64,000 nt of DNA from Aplidium turbinatum (GCA_918807975.1 OU964932.1:9858001-9922000), one strand, 5' to 3'; numbered from the stretch's first letter, positions 1-11,880 are shown. Numbers and translations are program-made. The notes: generated from the letters alone by a model not told the origin.

Positions 1-175
1 GCAACAACACTTCAACAACTATAGGAAATTTCACTTAGTCAATCTCAGTAACCGGTCCTGCTTCAGTGATTTAATCTCGGTAACCCGCCTTTACAAGCAG
101 GCCTACCGTACCCGAAACTGCCAGGAATAATCAATTAAAGGCTTTGTTAGTCAGAGGATACAGATTGCAAAGCCA
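1..175 (+). repeat. tRNA-derived SINE, family B, 5' part cut off by window edge
   Basis: This is the body and 3' part of a SINE that recurs at 470-793, 10606-10880, 14163-14372, 45960-46255, 47633-47850 and 62341-62632. The shared landmarks are GCAACAACACTTCAA, the core TCAATCTC(A/G)GTAACCGG and the 3' region CAGGAATAA followed by AAAGGCTTTGTTAGTC. The tRNA-like head would lie left of position 1. Confidence 0.75.
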
Positions 176-469
176 AGTAAAATGGTTCTCTTGTTAGGAA
201 GAAAAACGTGTTTGGCAATTGGCATGATACTGGATTGCTACTGTAGTTAAACGTTTCTCTGTGCTTGTAAATTGTGTGTTAAGCCATTGTGGTGTAAGCT
301 TATTGTTTAGGGCTTAGGCTACTATCATAGAATCTAATTGGCAAATAATTTTTCTCTTCCTTCTTTCTTTCCTACTTTTGCTCTGTCGCTCCTCGCCTCT
401 TTGTCATTAAAACAAGAATGATTCAAAATGGCTCTTCTTTGCTCCAGTGTTGTACAATCTACTTTGCGT

Positions 470-793
470 TTAGGTGGCGACTATTGGTTTGGTTTTTGAA
501 TTTTTAATCTCGGACTGACAAAGCCTTGGTAGGTTATTCCTGGTAGTTTCGCATACTTGTATAGGTTTTGAATCACTGACGCAGGCCCGGTCACCGAGAT
601 TAACAAAGTGAAGTTTCCAATTGTCGAAGTGTTGTTGTCGGGGAATTATTTCATCCATTAGGTGCCGCTGAATGGAGAGCAGTCCTTAGAATACGTTGCT
701 CAAGCGCACACCCCAAGAGTCGAACCAGCGCCGCTTGATCTTCAAGCTTCTTCGTTCAGGAAGTCACGCGCCAAACAACTGAGCTAAACTATG
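470..793 (-). repeat. tRNA-derived SINE, family B, near full length
   Basis: Read on the minus strand, this starts with a tRNA-like head (GCTCAGTTG box A near 785), followed by GTTCGACTCTTGGGGTGTGC, then GGCACCTAATGGATG and the TCTCGGTGACCGG core. It ends near 470 in the family's CCAAACC-type tail. It matches 45960-46255 over its whole length. The open frame within it is incidental. Confidence 0.8.
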
Positions 794-1140
794 CACATAT
801 AACATACCGTTTACATAGCAAAGTCTTTGTTTCATTGCAACCAAGAAGGCAAATCACAGCAACAACAAGATATTTGTCACGACAAAAAAAATTTGCAAAC
901 CTTTTTGGTTATGCAACTACGCATCTGGCGTCTGTTATTAGTTTTAAAGGTTAGATGTATAACTGAAAATGTTGCACATTTATTCAACTTCATACCATGA
1001 TATCGTGTTGCTTTACGCTAAGAGGTTAGAATTAGATTGTTGTGCAAATGCCGGCGTTTGATGAATGCAAAATAGCAGTACTATCTACGTAGACAAGCTA
1101 AAATCGACCATCTTGTAATCTATTATATTATTATTAACAG
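794..1140. other. AT-rich spacer
   Basis: No coding region, TIR pair or tandem repeat was seen here. It ends in TTATTATTATTAACAG, a usable splice acceptor for the open exon that follows. Confidence 0.4.
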
Positions 1141-1325
1141 GATAATGTGAACATTTTTGCTCCAAATGATGATGAATCATTTGTCTTCCCGGAACATATA
1201 AATGAAGCAATTGATGGTCGTGGAAATGGTACTGAAAATGATGACAGTTACCAAGGAGTTCTTGTCGACATATTCAATAACTTTGATAATGACAACGAGA
1301 CTCATGAAGTAATTTTTGAGTGCAA
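1141..1325 (+). CDS. Possible single exon, acidic, with N-glycosylation sites
   Basis: A 61-codon open stretch is bounded by a good acceptor (TTATTAACAG, ends 1140) and a good donor (GTAAGATT at 1326). It leaves the reading frame in phase 2. The peptide is strongly acidic (DDES, NDDSYQG, NFDNDNETHE) and has two N-x-T motifs, NGT and NET. This suits the extracellular N-terminus of a membrane protein, and the nearest plus-strand gene downstream is the GPCR whose 3' exons start near 5980. The link is inference: no transmembrane exon joins the two. It could also be a chance open frame with chance splice sites. I recognise no family. Confidence 0.3.
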
Positions 1326-1764
1326 GTAAGATTAAAGATATTTAAATTATTGTGTAAATACCTTATGAAAACTAAACGAGTTTTACAGATACCAGTACGG
1401 CAGTCTCAATACTAAACAAAAAATGCAATAACTAGACTACTGGGTTAAAAGCTTTTTTAGTGGTATAGTCTACTTTCACAGGATGATCAAATTACAATAA
1501 CTTAGTCAAAGATATACCTATCGCAGAAGATTTAAAGCATGGGTCATCAACATTTTTTGCATGAGAGCCACTTTGGCATTGAGGAAAACTGTGGCGGCCG
1601 CACTAATAAAATTTTAGATAGTTTGACTCTTGTGCTGGAAAAAAAAAACACATTTCAGCCAAGCTCCTTCAAAAACACTTTTTTCTAACAACGAGGACAC
1701 ATGTTTTGTACGCTTATAGCGAGGCGAGTGATTTCATCATAATATCCACTGCCAGTCACGTTAA
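1326..1764. other. Non-coding; left end of a hAT-like repeat near 1540
   Basis: GGGTCATCAACATTTTTTGC at about 1541 followed by GAGAGCC resembles the subterminal start of hAT elements of the 'ggtcatcaac' type. No matching right end or target-site duplication was found, so the element cannot be delimited. Confidence 0.3.
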
Positions 1765-1935
1765 CAGGGGGTCCAGGGGGTACTTTGGATCCGGACATGA
1801 TTTTAGAAGCTCGTAATCTTTCTTAGGCGGACGGGAACTTGAAAAACTACGGTGTATTGTTTGGATATAGTGCGTTTGTTTAAAAGTGTCTCGATTTTGG
1901 GTTGGTACCGGGCCCAAATTGTAATCTCAACGACC
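1765..1935 (+). repeat. Solo 3' fragment of the transposon family at 55.2-58.5 kb
   Basis: This aligns with 58365-58520 in the same orientation. The shared landmarks, in order, are GGTACTTT, a CCGG.-ATGATTTTA block, AACTTGAA, TGGATAT(A/G)GTGCG and AAGTGTCT. At 58.4 kb the same sequence lies just downstream of a transposase gene, so this is probably a decayed 3' end of another copy. No transposase sequence remains next to it here. Confidence 0.5.
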
Positions 1936-3789
1936 CTGTCCATTGTCAAGCATAAGTAGCGTTGTCTTTTTGCCTCCCCAATGGGTAACTTATTTTTAAA
2001 ACAGACGGGCCCACGCACAATTTATTTTAATACGAAACGCAGCGAAAACACACGACAGTTGGAAGAATTGAAAAAATGGAACAAAAATACTTTTTCCTGA
2101 CCAAACAAACTACTTTAAAGCATAAAAATTTGATTATTTGTATGGCTTTTTGAAATACAGTACGTAGTAAACCAATCCCACCAGCACTAGACTTCTGTTG
2201 GCCGTATGAATCTTTCATTAAATTTCCTTGTATCTCATTTTGTGTCTTTTTGCTATATGCACTTGTGCAAGCATAGCCTACTGTATTGGTTTCAGATTTT
2301 TTGCGGTGCCGGTGTAAAGTGACATTTTGAGATATTTTTTGCGCTGCGATGCAGTGTGCTGGCAGAAATTTGCAGAGGGGTGTGGGAAGCGGACCGAGTT
2401 TTCCTGCCAGCGACATCACAAACCTTTAGGCTACACTTCATGGTGTCACATATTTGAACAACCCCGAGCATTTTAAAGCATTTTGAATTGAATCATGTAG
2501 CAACAAAAGCAGCTTAAACATTTATAAAATACAAAGCCGAGAAATTTTTAGAAAAACAAAGGTGTTTTCACACAGTCTAGCAAGGAAGCCTAAACTCTCA
2601 TGCCTGTGGTTTTTAAACTGAGGGGCGCGTCCTCCTTGGGGGCGTAAAGATTCATTAAGGGAGACGAAAAGGTGGTATAAGCTGTTGCAATAGTATCCTA
2701 CTGTATTGTGCAAGTCGTGAACAGAAATGTTGATAACACATTATCTTATGTCACGATTATTCACTGGTGAATGGCGATTTGATCTAATTGTGATTTCAGC
2801 TTCCAGCGTTTATTCTTGCGTCTGTTGTTTAGTCTATTGTTCGTTGTTTTGTAAGACACAAGCTCAAAACAAACTGGATTGTGAACCTGGCATGCGATGT
2901 ACATTGTCTTCCACTAAGTCACGAATTAAACTGTTGGCTTCGAAAAGCAGCTGCATCCTTCATATTACTGCTAGGAAAGTAGATTGTGGTCCAGTTAACT
3001 TAATCTTTTGGTTTACATTGAGGCTGCGTATGACGAAAAATAGAAAGTGAAATTTGTTTTATATTCTCAAATATGTAAAACTTATGTAGTTTGACTTTAA
3101 TTTATAACTTTATGAGAAAGGAAAGCATAACATTTTACAAGTGACGTCAAGGGAGGGGCCACCCAAAATGGTTTAAGAAACCATGTCTTTAAGCAAAGAA
3201 AGAACAAAACTTATTTTGCCAAATGATTGTTGTATGTATTTGGTCTTTTATCAGAACCTTTAAATGTGGCTTGACGACTGTAATCAATCATTAGATATTT
3301 CGAACATGTCTTTACAGGTCGAGTAGGCTACGCGTTCATGAAAACCTTCGGCTAATGATTAAATTAATTATAACTGAAAAAAAGGTAAAACAAGCCCTGC
3401 AGGATGCCTTTTGCTATTAGGTTCACTCACGTATAGGTTAATGCAAAGTGATGAAAATGTCAGCATTACCAAATTTAGAAAGAGTCTTATGATCCTTTTT
3501 TGGTGCAACTATCGAAAAAATTGTGTGTGGAGAAGAATAAATTGCAAACAATTTGGCAAAAAATCGTCTTGGCCACAAGCGCAGAGTAATTAGTTTTTAA
3601 AAATAAGACAAATGTCATACCAAGCGTACGTAGGGGATGATTATCATTAAGCCGTGTCATTGATTGATGCGTTTTAAATTGATTTAGACAAAATGACGAT
3701 GGGCTTTCATTGCTTGCTAGATTTCTTTGCTGTTGAAAATCAATCTACAAATCCTTTTGTAGCCTAAGCCTACAGGCTACAGGTTATAC
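1936..3789. other. Unannotated region, no supportable gene
   Basis: The open frames here, including a 130-codon one on the minus strand at 2027-2419, have no recognisable domain, low-complexity junctions and no good splice context. CTGTGGTTTTTAAACTGAGG near 2605 looks like the left end of a small hAT MITE, but no partner end was found. Confidence 0.35.
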
Positions 3790-4306
3790 CAGTGTTTCTT
3801 AACCTTTTCTAATTTAGGGCGCACTTATAGACTTCTGAAAATGTGATGGCGCACAAGGCAAGCCACGGGTGCGCGAAATGTTTTGGGTAGGCTATAGGCC
3901 TACCGATATTTTTCTTGATTTGCTTGCAAGTTTTATTACATAGGCCTCATATTTGCATTACCTTTAACGTACTGTACGCTCAATGAAATAAGCCAAAAAA
4001 AGAAACAAAATTGTTTTTAAGAAATAAAGCCTTCATATTGAAATAATTTCAAATTATGAAAACACACAGCACAACCTTAATTCGAAAAAAAAAAGGTTCT
4101 GACCAACAAAATATCACGCTATTTAGTAAACTGAACTACCCATTTTATTGCCTCATATTCAGAAAATACATAGTTTCTATCCCTAATTCTAAAAATTATA
4201 AGTTACAGATTTTTTTGAATAGCCTATTTTTTGATTTCCCTGCGCCGCACCTGGCAACCTTTTGAGTCGCCGTAGTGCTACTTGGCGCACCGGTTAAAAA
4301 CCGCTA
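3790..4306. mobile_element. Non-autonomous hAT element (517 bp)
   Basis: The left end CAGTGTTTCTTAACC pairs with the right end GGTTAAAAACCGCTA (inverted). The flanks GGTTATAC and GATTAAAC agree at 6 of 8 positions, which fits an old 8-bp target-site duplication. The subterminal GCGCAC/GGCGCACC motifs are also inverted. No transposase is recognisable inside. Confidence 0.6.
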
Positions 4307-4365
4307 GATTAAACTGTACTAATTCAAGTAAACCATAAGCTCAAAATTGGAAATTAATACGGTAG

Positions 4366-5313
4366 GGGAGAGTGGGGCTAGTCGGAAAGATTTTTTTGTA
4401 AAGTAAAATTTAAAACAATTGGTGCATAACCTGACAACTTGAAGCGGCTTAAATTATCACCTATGGTGTCCTCTATCATACAACCAAAAATAAGTATTGA
4501 GTCAATTAAGCTTTTAATAAAAATTTAAAATAAACAAACATACAATTGATTTTTCAACTAACCCCATGCCTGGGGTTAGTTGAAAAACGTCAGTTTGATG
4601 CCCACCAATAAACTGGATACAATTTTTTCAACCAATAAACATTTACATGGGGTTGTAAGCAAATATGTTAACTTGCTTTAAAATCAAAATGCAATGAATT
4701 CTACATCAAATCATCGTAAAAACATTTTTTAATAAACGCATTGTTAAAACTTGTGATGCCGCATATATAGCACTTTCCAAGTTATTCAAATTAAAATTTT
4801 ACAATGTATGTCTGCTTAAAACAAGTACATTGGAGCTTATACTACTTATTATCGTACCACGACGATATACTCGTATCATACTACATAGTCATACCGTTAT
4901 CAAAACGTTTTCCAACTAACCCCACCCACTATTTTCCAACTAGCCCCATTAGCATATGACAAACTATTTTCTTAAAATATTGAAGCATGGTGCGTTGGAC
5001 TAAAATTTGTTTATTTCTTAGTGTTTTAGAACACCTACAGCTGGCACACACCAAAAAACTTCTTCCTATCTTTAACGATATCGACGCATGAGATGTTTTT
5101 CAATACGCCAAAAATTTTACTTCGAAAGTAAGAAAATACAAAATTGTCAGCCAAACAAACATACCTTGACTCAACAAATCGAAACTAACATGGATTGTGT
5201 GTTTTTATAAACTACTTCACATGTTGGCAGTAAATATTTAAAAAAGTTATCGAGAGTTAAAAAAATGACCACTTTTCAACTAACCCCGCTTTCCAACTAA
5301 CCCCACTCTCCCT
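4366..5313. mobile_element. TIR element of the GGGAGAGTGGGG type (about 950 bp)
   Basis: The left end GGGGAGAGTGGGGCTAGTCG is the inverted partner of the right end, which reads CCAACTAACCCCACTCTCCC. GGGGTTAGTTGAAAA-type words recur inside in both orientations, near 4560, 4915, 4945 and 5280. No coding capacity remains. The superfamily is not certain and no clear target-site duplication was seen. Confidence 0.6.
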
Positions 5314-5979
5314 GTTAAAATCAAAATATCTCCAACACGTCCTCTAAAAAGTACCTTGTGGCACTCTATTAATTGAAACACGCTTATGAGTTAAAAAATA
5401 ATATTTCTAAAGAGTTTGGTTGGCTTTATAAAACTCAAACATCATAACATGATTTAAAATTCAGTTCTTTTTTTTAATTATTTGGCCAAATTAAAAATCC
5501 TCACCGTGCTTGAGCATTCTATATGTAAGCAGCTCTGTATCAAAAATGGCAGTACAAAATAGAGAACTAGTAATTTTCATTTTCTTTTTTTACAACAGCA
5601 TAAGGAGTCTAATTGCAAATTATTACGTTACCTTAGTGTAAGATGGACACCATATATTGTAATTGTGAACTACCGTACGTGTTTTCCATAATCAAATATT
5701 TCAGTTCAGATCCTTTTAAAAATATCATAATTGCTTTTGCAAGATCAACTGATAATTATATTCGTCGCTTTAATTTAATTGATATCAGCGGCCTAACTTT
5801 GCAGTATTAGCCTATATCACTTTCTTGGATTTAACTTCTTTGGTCCACATGCTATAATTTTAAAGTAACGCTGCACTTTTAAACGTAAAAGTTCAACCTA
5901 AACTGTGTAACCTACTTTATTTGGTTGAAATTTAAATGCACAATCAATTGGCCACTGTTATTTACAAATGTCTCTAGCT
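5314..5979. other. Probable intron / upstream region of the GPCR gene
   Basis: AT-rich with no transmembrane-coding exon visible. It ends at TACAAATGTCTCTAG, one possible acceptor for the GPCR exon. Confidence 0.4.
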
Positions 5980-7307
5980 ACATGTTTATTATTCCATATA
6001 AGAACTTTGAAAACAAACCAAAGTTTTAACAAATACATTTGTCTCGTCAGGCATCCAGTCAGCCATGTTCTAACAGTTTGGATTTATGGAAATTTCTTTG
6101 GAGCTTTTTGTCTGCCCTTTTTGCTTATCTGTTTCTTTTACGGCATGATTATCCAGACCATAAGAGCTGCCAGTAAAGTTGGAAATTCTGATAGACAGGT
6201 ATAAAATTAATTGAAGATTTTCTCTGCTATGCTTAAATCAACAAATGAATTTAAGTTAAAAATATCATTAAAAAACGTCCTCATACAATCGCTGAAAACT
6301 TGCTTTGTCATATGGCCTAGCAGAAATGTAGGATATTTTGAATGTTGGTTTAATATCGAACTGAATCTTAAAATAGCCTGTTCAATAACTTTGTGTGTAT
6401 AATAATTTTGCAGTAAAAAATGACGACGTACAAAATAGCACAATATAAATCACAGCTAGCGACTTAGCGTTGAAGAACACACAGCTTATTTAAAGCAAGT
6501 CAACAAACAAAAACTCTAAAAGCAGAAAATAATGCAATTTTATGATGATAGTTTACAATTTTGGTTTCTCTTCTGCAGCGTTCGTATCGGCGTCGTGTGA
6601 CTATGATTGTTCTGGCCTTGGTCACCTTGTTTGCTGTAAGCTGGATTCCTTGGTATGTTGACAAACTGGTAAAGATCTATGGCATTCCTCTTTCCCGAAA
6701 AGGTTGTACCGATCTTACATACGCAGTCCGCATTGTGGCCTACCTAAACAGTGCCTTGAATCCTTATTTCTATAGGTGAGTAGGTCAATGTTGATGGAGA
6801 TGCAAAAATGAAGAACTTAAAATTGGTTTCATAATGTGTTTTCACATAAAAAAAAGTTTGAAGAAAAACATTTCTTGCGAGTAACCTTTTTAATCGTGAT
6901 ATATTAGGCTATTACTCTAAAAGACTTATCAAAACTTTATAAAAAAAACTTTGTTTCGCGATAAGTTTGTTTTGTCTTCTATTTTAACATTTGTTTTAAA
7001 ACGTCACAAGATACGTGACTGTTAATTTTTTATTTGCAGCTTCCTTGGGACACACTTTCGCGATCGTCTCATGAGGGCCAGCAACAGAATTGGTTTCTTT
7101 ACGAGATCAAGAGGAAGCAAAACCGGAGCCACAGGTGGAGGCGGAAACAAGAAGAGGAAGTATAGTACCAGCAACAGTGGAGGAAGTCGTCGTAGTTTAA
7201 ACAGGCAAGGAAACGGTAATGCACAGCCCAATGGAGAAAACCATCCTGAATATATGTTTTCTGAGGTCAAGAGCGTTGCTCAAGGAACAGAAAGAACTGT
7301 TATTTAA
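5980..7307 (+). CDS. Rhodopsin-type (class A) peptide GPCR, 3' half only
   Basis: Three exons join in frame: about 5980-6198, 6579-6775 and 7040-7307, with donors CAG|GTATAA and TATAG|GTGAGT and acceptors TTCTGCAG and TATTTGCAG. The product runs from ECL2 (YICLVRHP, the conserved disulfide Cys) through TM5 (WIYGNFFGAFCLPFLL) and ICL3 (RSYRRRVTMIVL) to TM6, whose core SWIPWY varies the CWxP motif. TM7 follows with NSALNPYFYSFLGTHF, containing NPxxY, then helix 8 and a basic Gly/Ser-rich tail ending EVKSVAQGTERTVI. The helix-8 region resembles the galanin/kisspeptin/somatostatin group, but I cannot assign a ligand. TM1-TM4 were not found in the window, so upstream exons are hidden in short pieces or missing. 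The first exon's 5' edge is uncertain; a second acceptor (CTCGTCAG) lies at 6049. Confidence 0.75.
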
Positions 7308-8747
7308 TCCAAGGAAAAATCTCTTCATACTTTGCTCAAGTTTAAACATGATTTTTCGGAAAAGATATAGCAGGAGACCGAGCACAGCTACAAGATATTG
7401 TCTTGTGGCGAAAGACTCTCAAAGACATAAGTTATCATTTGTATTATCTAAGTGGTTTCGCTTACCTATGGGCTATTATGTGATTGCACATTTATTGATT
7501 GACTGAACTGATCAAATCTTGAGCAACTATGTGAAAACAAAAATGTAAATTTTTTTAAAATATGTATTAGCCTACTTACCAATGAAACTCCGACTACTGG
7601 CGGTAGCTTAACAAGTAGGCCTACGCCTTTGTCTGTTTAGAATACAAAGTCGAATCAGTTGTGCATCTTACTGGTTTTTGGCGTCACTTAACGGCACTAT
7701 GACTTGATAGTTCAAGATTGTCACCAAATGAACGCCTTACATCTTTTCAGAAGTATGCTCACAAGTTCTTTTTTTTTATGTGATAACTCTCACAGTGTAG
7801 CCTACTGACAGAAATCTACTACTGGAAGGCAAATATTGTTGTTAAGTTGCATCAATGGTTTTAATAGCTAGGTTGTCATCATACTGCAATAACTACATTT
7901 TACTGTCTTGTAAATGTTACCTCGATTAAACGCATTAATTTGCTTTTTATGCCTTACCGTTTCATAAAAAATTATGAAGTGGAGCATATGATGTATATAG
8001 CGAATCTATTTCATCAAATGATTTGTTTTGAAATATTTAATTCGACTTCATAATTTACCAGATAAAAGTTTCTCAAAACTTTATCTAACGTTCTTGCAGC
8101 TGAAATATGTTTTTGTTAAAATATCGCTTTCGAGTAAACTTTAATAATGGATACTTTGGTCTTGTTTTTGTTTATCATTTTCCTGGATAAATACAAATTT
8201 ACGTTAGGCTAACGCAGAAAATTTGTATAGCTTAATGCAGAAACTTGAAATATCAATGCGTGTTCTTGTTTAGTCGGAAATGTAATAAAATAAAAAAAGT
8301 ATGTTGGTTATTAAACGTTTATTTCAGACCTTGCGATCCATATGAAGCGAAAAGAACGATTCAACAAATTCACTTGTGTGCAGCATCCAGCATGCACTAT
8401 AAGACATAAGCTATACCAATATAAAGAAGTAGAAACATGCAGAATAAGCAATTAATTGAGTTTCGCTTTTAGCAGCATGATCGTTGCTTAGGCTACTTCA
8501 CAACGAACTCGCAGCATCAGGCTAAAACAGATCGTTAGAATCTACTGTACATGTACTTGTAGTGTTCATAAAATGGTGATAGGGTAATTAGAAAGAATCC
8601 AATTTCGTGAGCACGAAATTAAACTATTAGCTGAGGTTTCTTAGCGTTTGATTAACGCAAAAATAGCCTTTTTTATCAAGGCCTCAAATGTAGCTATGCC
8701 ATAAGAGATTTCAAGTTCACTCTGAAGTTGATGTGACGAGGCAGTCC
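7308..8747. other. 3' flank of the GPCR gene; no further gene seen
   Basis: Probable 3' UTR followed by AT-rich spacer. AATAAAATAAAA near 8284 could serve as a poly(A) signal. Several copies of the short word TAGCCTAC/GTAGGCTA occur. No mobile element could be delimited. Confidence 0.35.
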
Positions 8748-10062
8748 CAGGGGCGCCGGAAGCGGGGGGAGGGGGCGGATGCCCCCCTGCCCTCAATTTT
8801 TCTGCAGATGGAAGGGCAGGGGGGGGCAATGGTGCCCTTTTAAAGTAATGTAAGCTACTGCACATTTTGCAATATCACAATTTCTGCTATTCGCTTTTAG
8901 CCTAATTATAATTTTTCATTTTTGCCTCAAAATAATATTTACGGCACAAAATTTTGCTGCACAGTACAGGCCTTAAAACTCGTTTTTTTTGCAGCCATCG
9001 TGGCCTACCGGGAGCTCCTTCTCGGCTGCCAAAGCTGCGTGCTTGGAGGCCAAAATACAAAATAAACATAACGATAACACAAGTAAATAGAATTAAACTT
9101 GCAACAATGCTAAATTGATCACTTAGCGTTGTTGAAGTCTAGGCCTGGGCGACGTCCTACAATAGAATCGTTGCACCACGCAATAACTGCTTTATTGGGG
9201 TTGTATTCCAGTACTGCGGGACCATCTAACGACACTCGCACGAGTGTCTCCAATGTGGCTGATTTTAAAGAAGTTCGCCACTCCCCTAGAATTCTGTTTA
9301 GCAACGAAAAACAACATGACTGTGTTGACGATGACGGCAAGGTAATAAAATAAGTATTTCAATGATGTGAAGTACATTACTAAAAGAAGCATAGTTTTTG
9401 CAAAATATGATCAAAAAATGTTTTCCCCTCTGATGTCAATTAACCTAAGTTAGTTCTCCTTTTTAACAACGATTCAATGTCCGACAACATCGAATCGACA
9501 TAAAAACGACAATATTGCCAGCCGATGTAAATTACAGTAGCACTTCGGATTAAGACTTTGTTAAAATAAACGCTGGGAATTACAAACAAGACTTACAGCG
9601 CTGGTGATCGCAGATGTAAATATTCCATCAATAACAAATATTCCCGCACAATGCAACAGTGGCGATTATGACGCGCTGACCTAATTTTGCGTCACTCTTT
9701 AATACTACATATTTTCGACAGTTAATCCACGATCATTCTATTGCGAAATTAAATAATTGGCTAGAAGAGCCGATTGAGGAGGTAGCACCGGCGGTCATTC
9801 AAGCACTACTTAGAGGCCATGGCCGCAGGCTGCTTTAAGGCTTGACAGTAGGTTACATCATTATAACATAGCATGATGGCCTTCTTTGTATACCGGACAC
9901 TTGTAGGCTATCATTACTCAATACATAGTGAGCTGATAGATTAGCATTGTCGCTATATCTTATCTTAAAACTTGAAAAAAACTCGGCCTTTTAGTAAACG
10001 AAAGTGCCCTTTTTTCGTAATCTTGCCCCCCCCCCCAGTCAAAAATCGTTCCGGCGTCCCTG
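8748..10062. mobile_element. Non-autonomous hAT element, copy 1 (1315 bp)
   Basis: The ends are CAGGGGCGCCGGAAGCGGGG and (inverted) CAGGGACGCCGGAACG. The flanks GGCAGTCC and GGCAGTTC form an 8-bp target-site duplication with one mismatch. The interior matches 60476-62026 in reverse orientation over nearly its full length. Only short overlapping open frames exist and no hAT domain is recognisable, so it is probably a deletion derivative mobilised in trans. Confidence 0.8.
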
Positions 10063-10605
10063 GGCAGTTCATATAATATACGAAACGGATTGTTCTTATA
10101 CGCCACTCGAAGACAATGAATACTAGAATGATTATTGCAAATACAAATACTAGAAATTGCATGATTAATTTAGGCTACAGCCTACAATAAATAGAAGCCT
10201 ACAGTAGGTAGGTTACGGCCGTAGCCATAGCTATAGGCTACCAACTTGCGTTTTCCTTCTATTCAGTGTAGCCTAAGTTAACCAGGCAATTTCTTATACA
10301 TAGGTTTTTTTTATGGTGACTGGTGTAGCCTAAGAGCAGTGTTTTTCAACTTATTTTGTGCCTCGGAACACTTTATGCATAACATTAATCTTGCGGAACA
10401 CCAAACAGTATAATGATGCTGATGCAATAAAATAAAAAAATACAACAAAAATTTATTCCATTTCATTTGTTCTCCTTACGATATTTGGGCCTGTTTTAAT
10501 GAGCACAAAGTTAATAGCCTATTAGGGCAGGAATTGAAGAAAAACAAATGAGAAGCTCTTGTAATTTTGATTTTCGACCGACGTTTTATGGTTGAAAATT
10601 ACTGG
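10063..10605. other. Spacer with a hAT-like left end at 10336
   Basis: CAGTGTTTTTCAACTTATTT at 10336 followed by CTCGGAACAC resembles a hAT end related to the MITE at 22825. The right end was not found. The stretch 10150-10270 is crowded with TAGGCTAC/GCCTACAG words. Confidence 0.35.
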
Positions 10606-10880
10606 TGTAGAGGGAGAGGCTTTAAATCACTGACGCGGCCGTGTCACCAAGATTGACAGAATGAAGTTTCCGCTTTTGGATGTGTTGTTGTCTGTAAGTT
10701 AGTAGACCTACTTGGTGCCGCAGAATAGGGAACGGTCTTTAATTCGGCCACATGAGTAGGCCAGGCCTACTCATATTATGCGCAATTACACACACACCCA
10801 AAGCCGAACTGGCACTAAGTAGGCCTACTTCATCTTGCGGTTTCTTCGTAGCTTACACAAAGTTCGAGAGCTTAACCAAC
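10606..10880 (-). repeat. tRNA-derived SINE, family B, diverged
   Basis: Minus-strand copy with the family landmarks ACTTCATTCTGTCAATCTTGGTGAC, shown by its complement ending near 10665, and GGCACCAAG. The head region near 10800-10875 is interrupted by about 60 bp of extra sequence. Confidence 0.6.
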
Positions 10881-11404
10881 TGTTTTATTGGAAAGGATAA
10901 TCATTTAATTGTGCATTAGATTGACAACTTCATAGGCTACTTCATACAAGACTTGATAATCCCTGAGAACAGCCTACGCTTTTTTTTGCTGAAACGTAGG
11001 CCACGAAAGCAGATTTGGGAAACTAGGCTTTTACATTTTAAATATTTATTGTGGTGTTTGTTAAGTATATTCTTTCAGTTTGCGGGATTAGTTCATAAAC
11101 AAAAAAAAAACAAAAAAACAACCGATTTGGCAGGAGCCTACCATTTTTAAAAGTGTCTGATTTTATTTGATTACGTTTCAAAAATAAAAATTAATTTCTA
11201 GGCTAATTGTTTTTTTTCAAATGTTCGCTAAAAAAAGGAAGAGGTGGCAAATATTTCATTTCGACATGAAAAAGTTGGTTTCGAACAACCCTAATTTCTA
11301 GCTACATTTTTTAAGTGGACAAAAAAAAGTTGAACATCTGGCAACACTGCTTTCAAGGGACGACATCGACTTTGGATGACATCGGGGGATGATGTGTTCA
11401 GGGG

Positions 11405-11490
11405 GCGACAGTCGAACCAGCGTTCAGCGCATCTTGATCTTGCAGGTTCTTCGTTTGTGAAGTCAAGCGCTTAACCAATGGAGCTGTGAT
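11405..11490 (-). repeat. tRNA-derived SINE, family B, head fragment
   Basis: This matches only the tRNA-like head of the family: GGTTAAGCGC, GAAGAACCTGCAAGATCA and the GGTTCGACTG box B, reading the minus strand. Confidence 0.55.
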
Positions 11491-11629
11491 TTTGCATTCA
11501 AAATTGGTGCAAGTCACCAAATATTCCTTTTTGAGAGCTATTTTTATCGTGAAGAGATTGGGCTAGTTTTTGATGGCAATTGTGCTAGAAATTTCAAAAA
11601 AATCTGGCAATCTTAGTACAGGTGGGTTC

Positions 11630-11880
11630 ACCAACCTGCGGACATTTTTTTTAGAACTGTTATAACTTTTGACTGGGTAATGATAGAACGCCAATTTTTT
11701 TTTTTGCAAGATTGGGAATTTCCTGCTCTAATTACGTCTACGATGTGGTCGGTTTCGTTGGCACAGTTAATACCATTTTCTTCACCCTACTTTGAGCACC
11801 AAGCTGCGGACAAAGCACCAGGCTGCGGAAACCTCCAATCACCAAGTTGCGGACAGAGAACCAAGCTGCGGATATACATA
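11630..11880 (+). repeat. Irregular repeat of ACCAAGCTGCGGAC
   Basis: The 14-bp word ACCAAGCTGCGGAC, with one or two changes, occurs at about 11632, 11799, 11817, 11840 and 11860. The last four are spaced roughly 18-23 bp apart. No coding frame or element boundary explains it. The G-rich run of GAGAGAGA-type sequence at 11932-11962 lies just downstream. Confidence 0.6.

Noticed and set aside
2027-2419. 130-codon open frame on the minus strand
   Set aside because: No domain, no splice support, composition unlike the real exons here; probably chance.
7022-7270. Minus-strand frame of 82 codons
   Set aside because: Shadow of the GPCR C-tail exon, whose Gly/Ser/Arg-rich coding strand creates a Pro/Leu-rich reverse frame.
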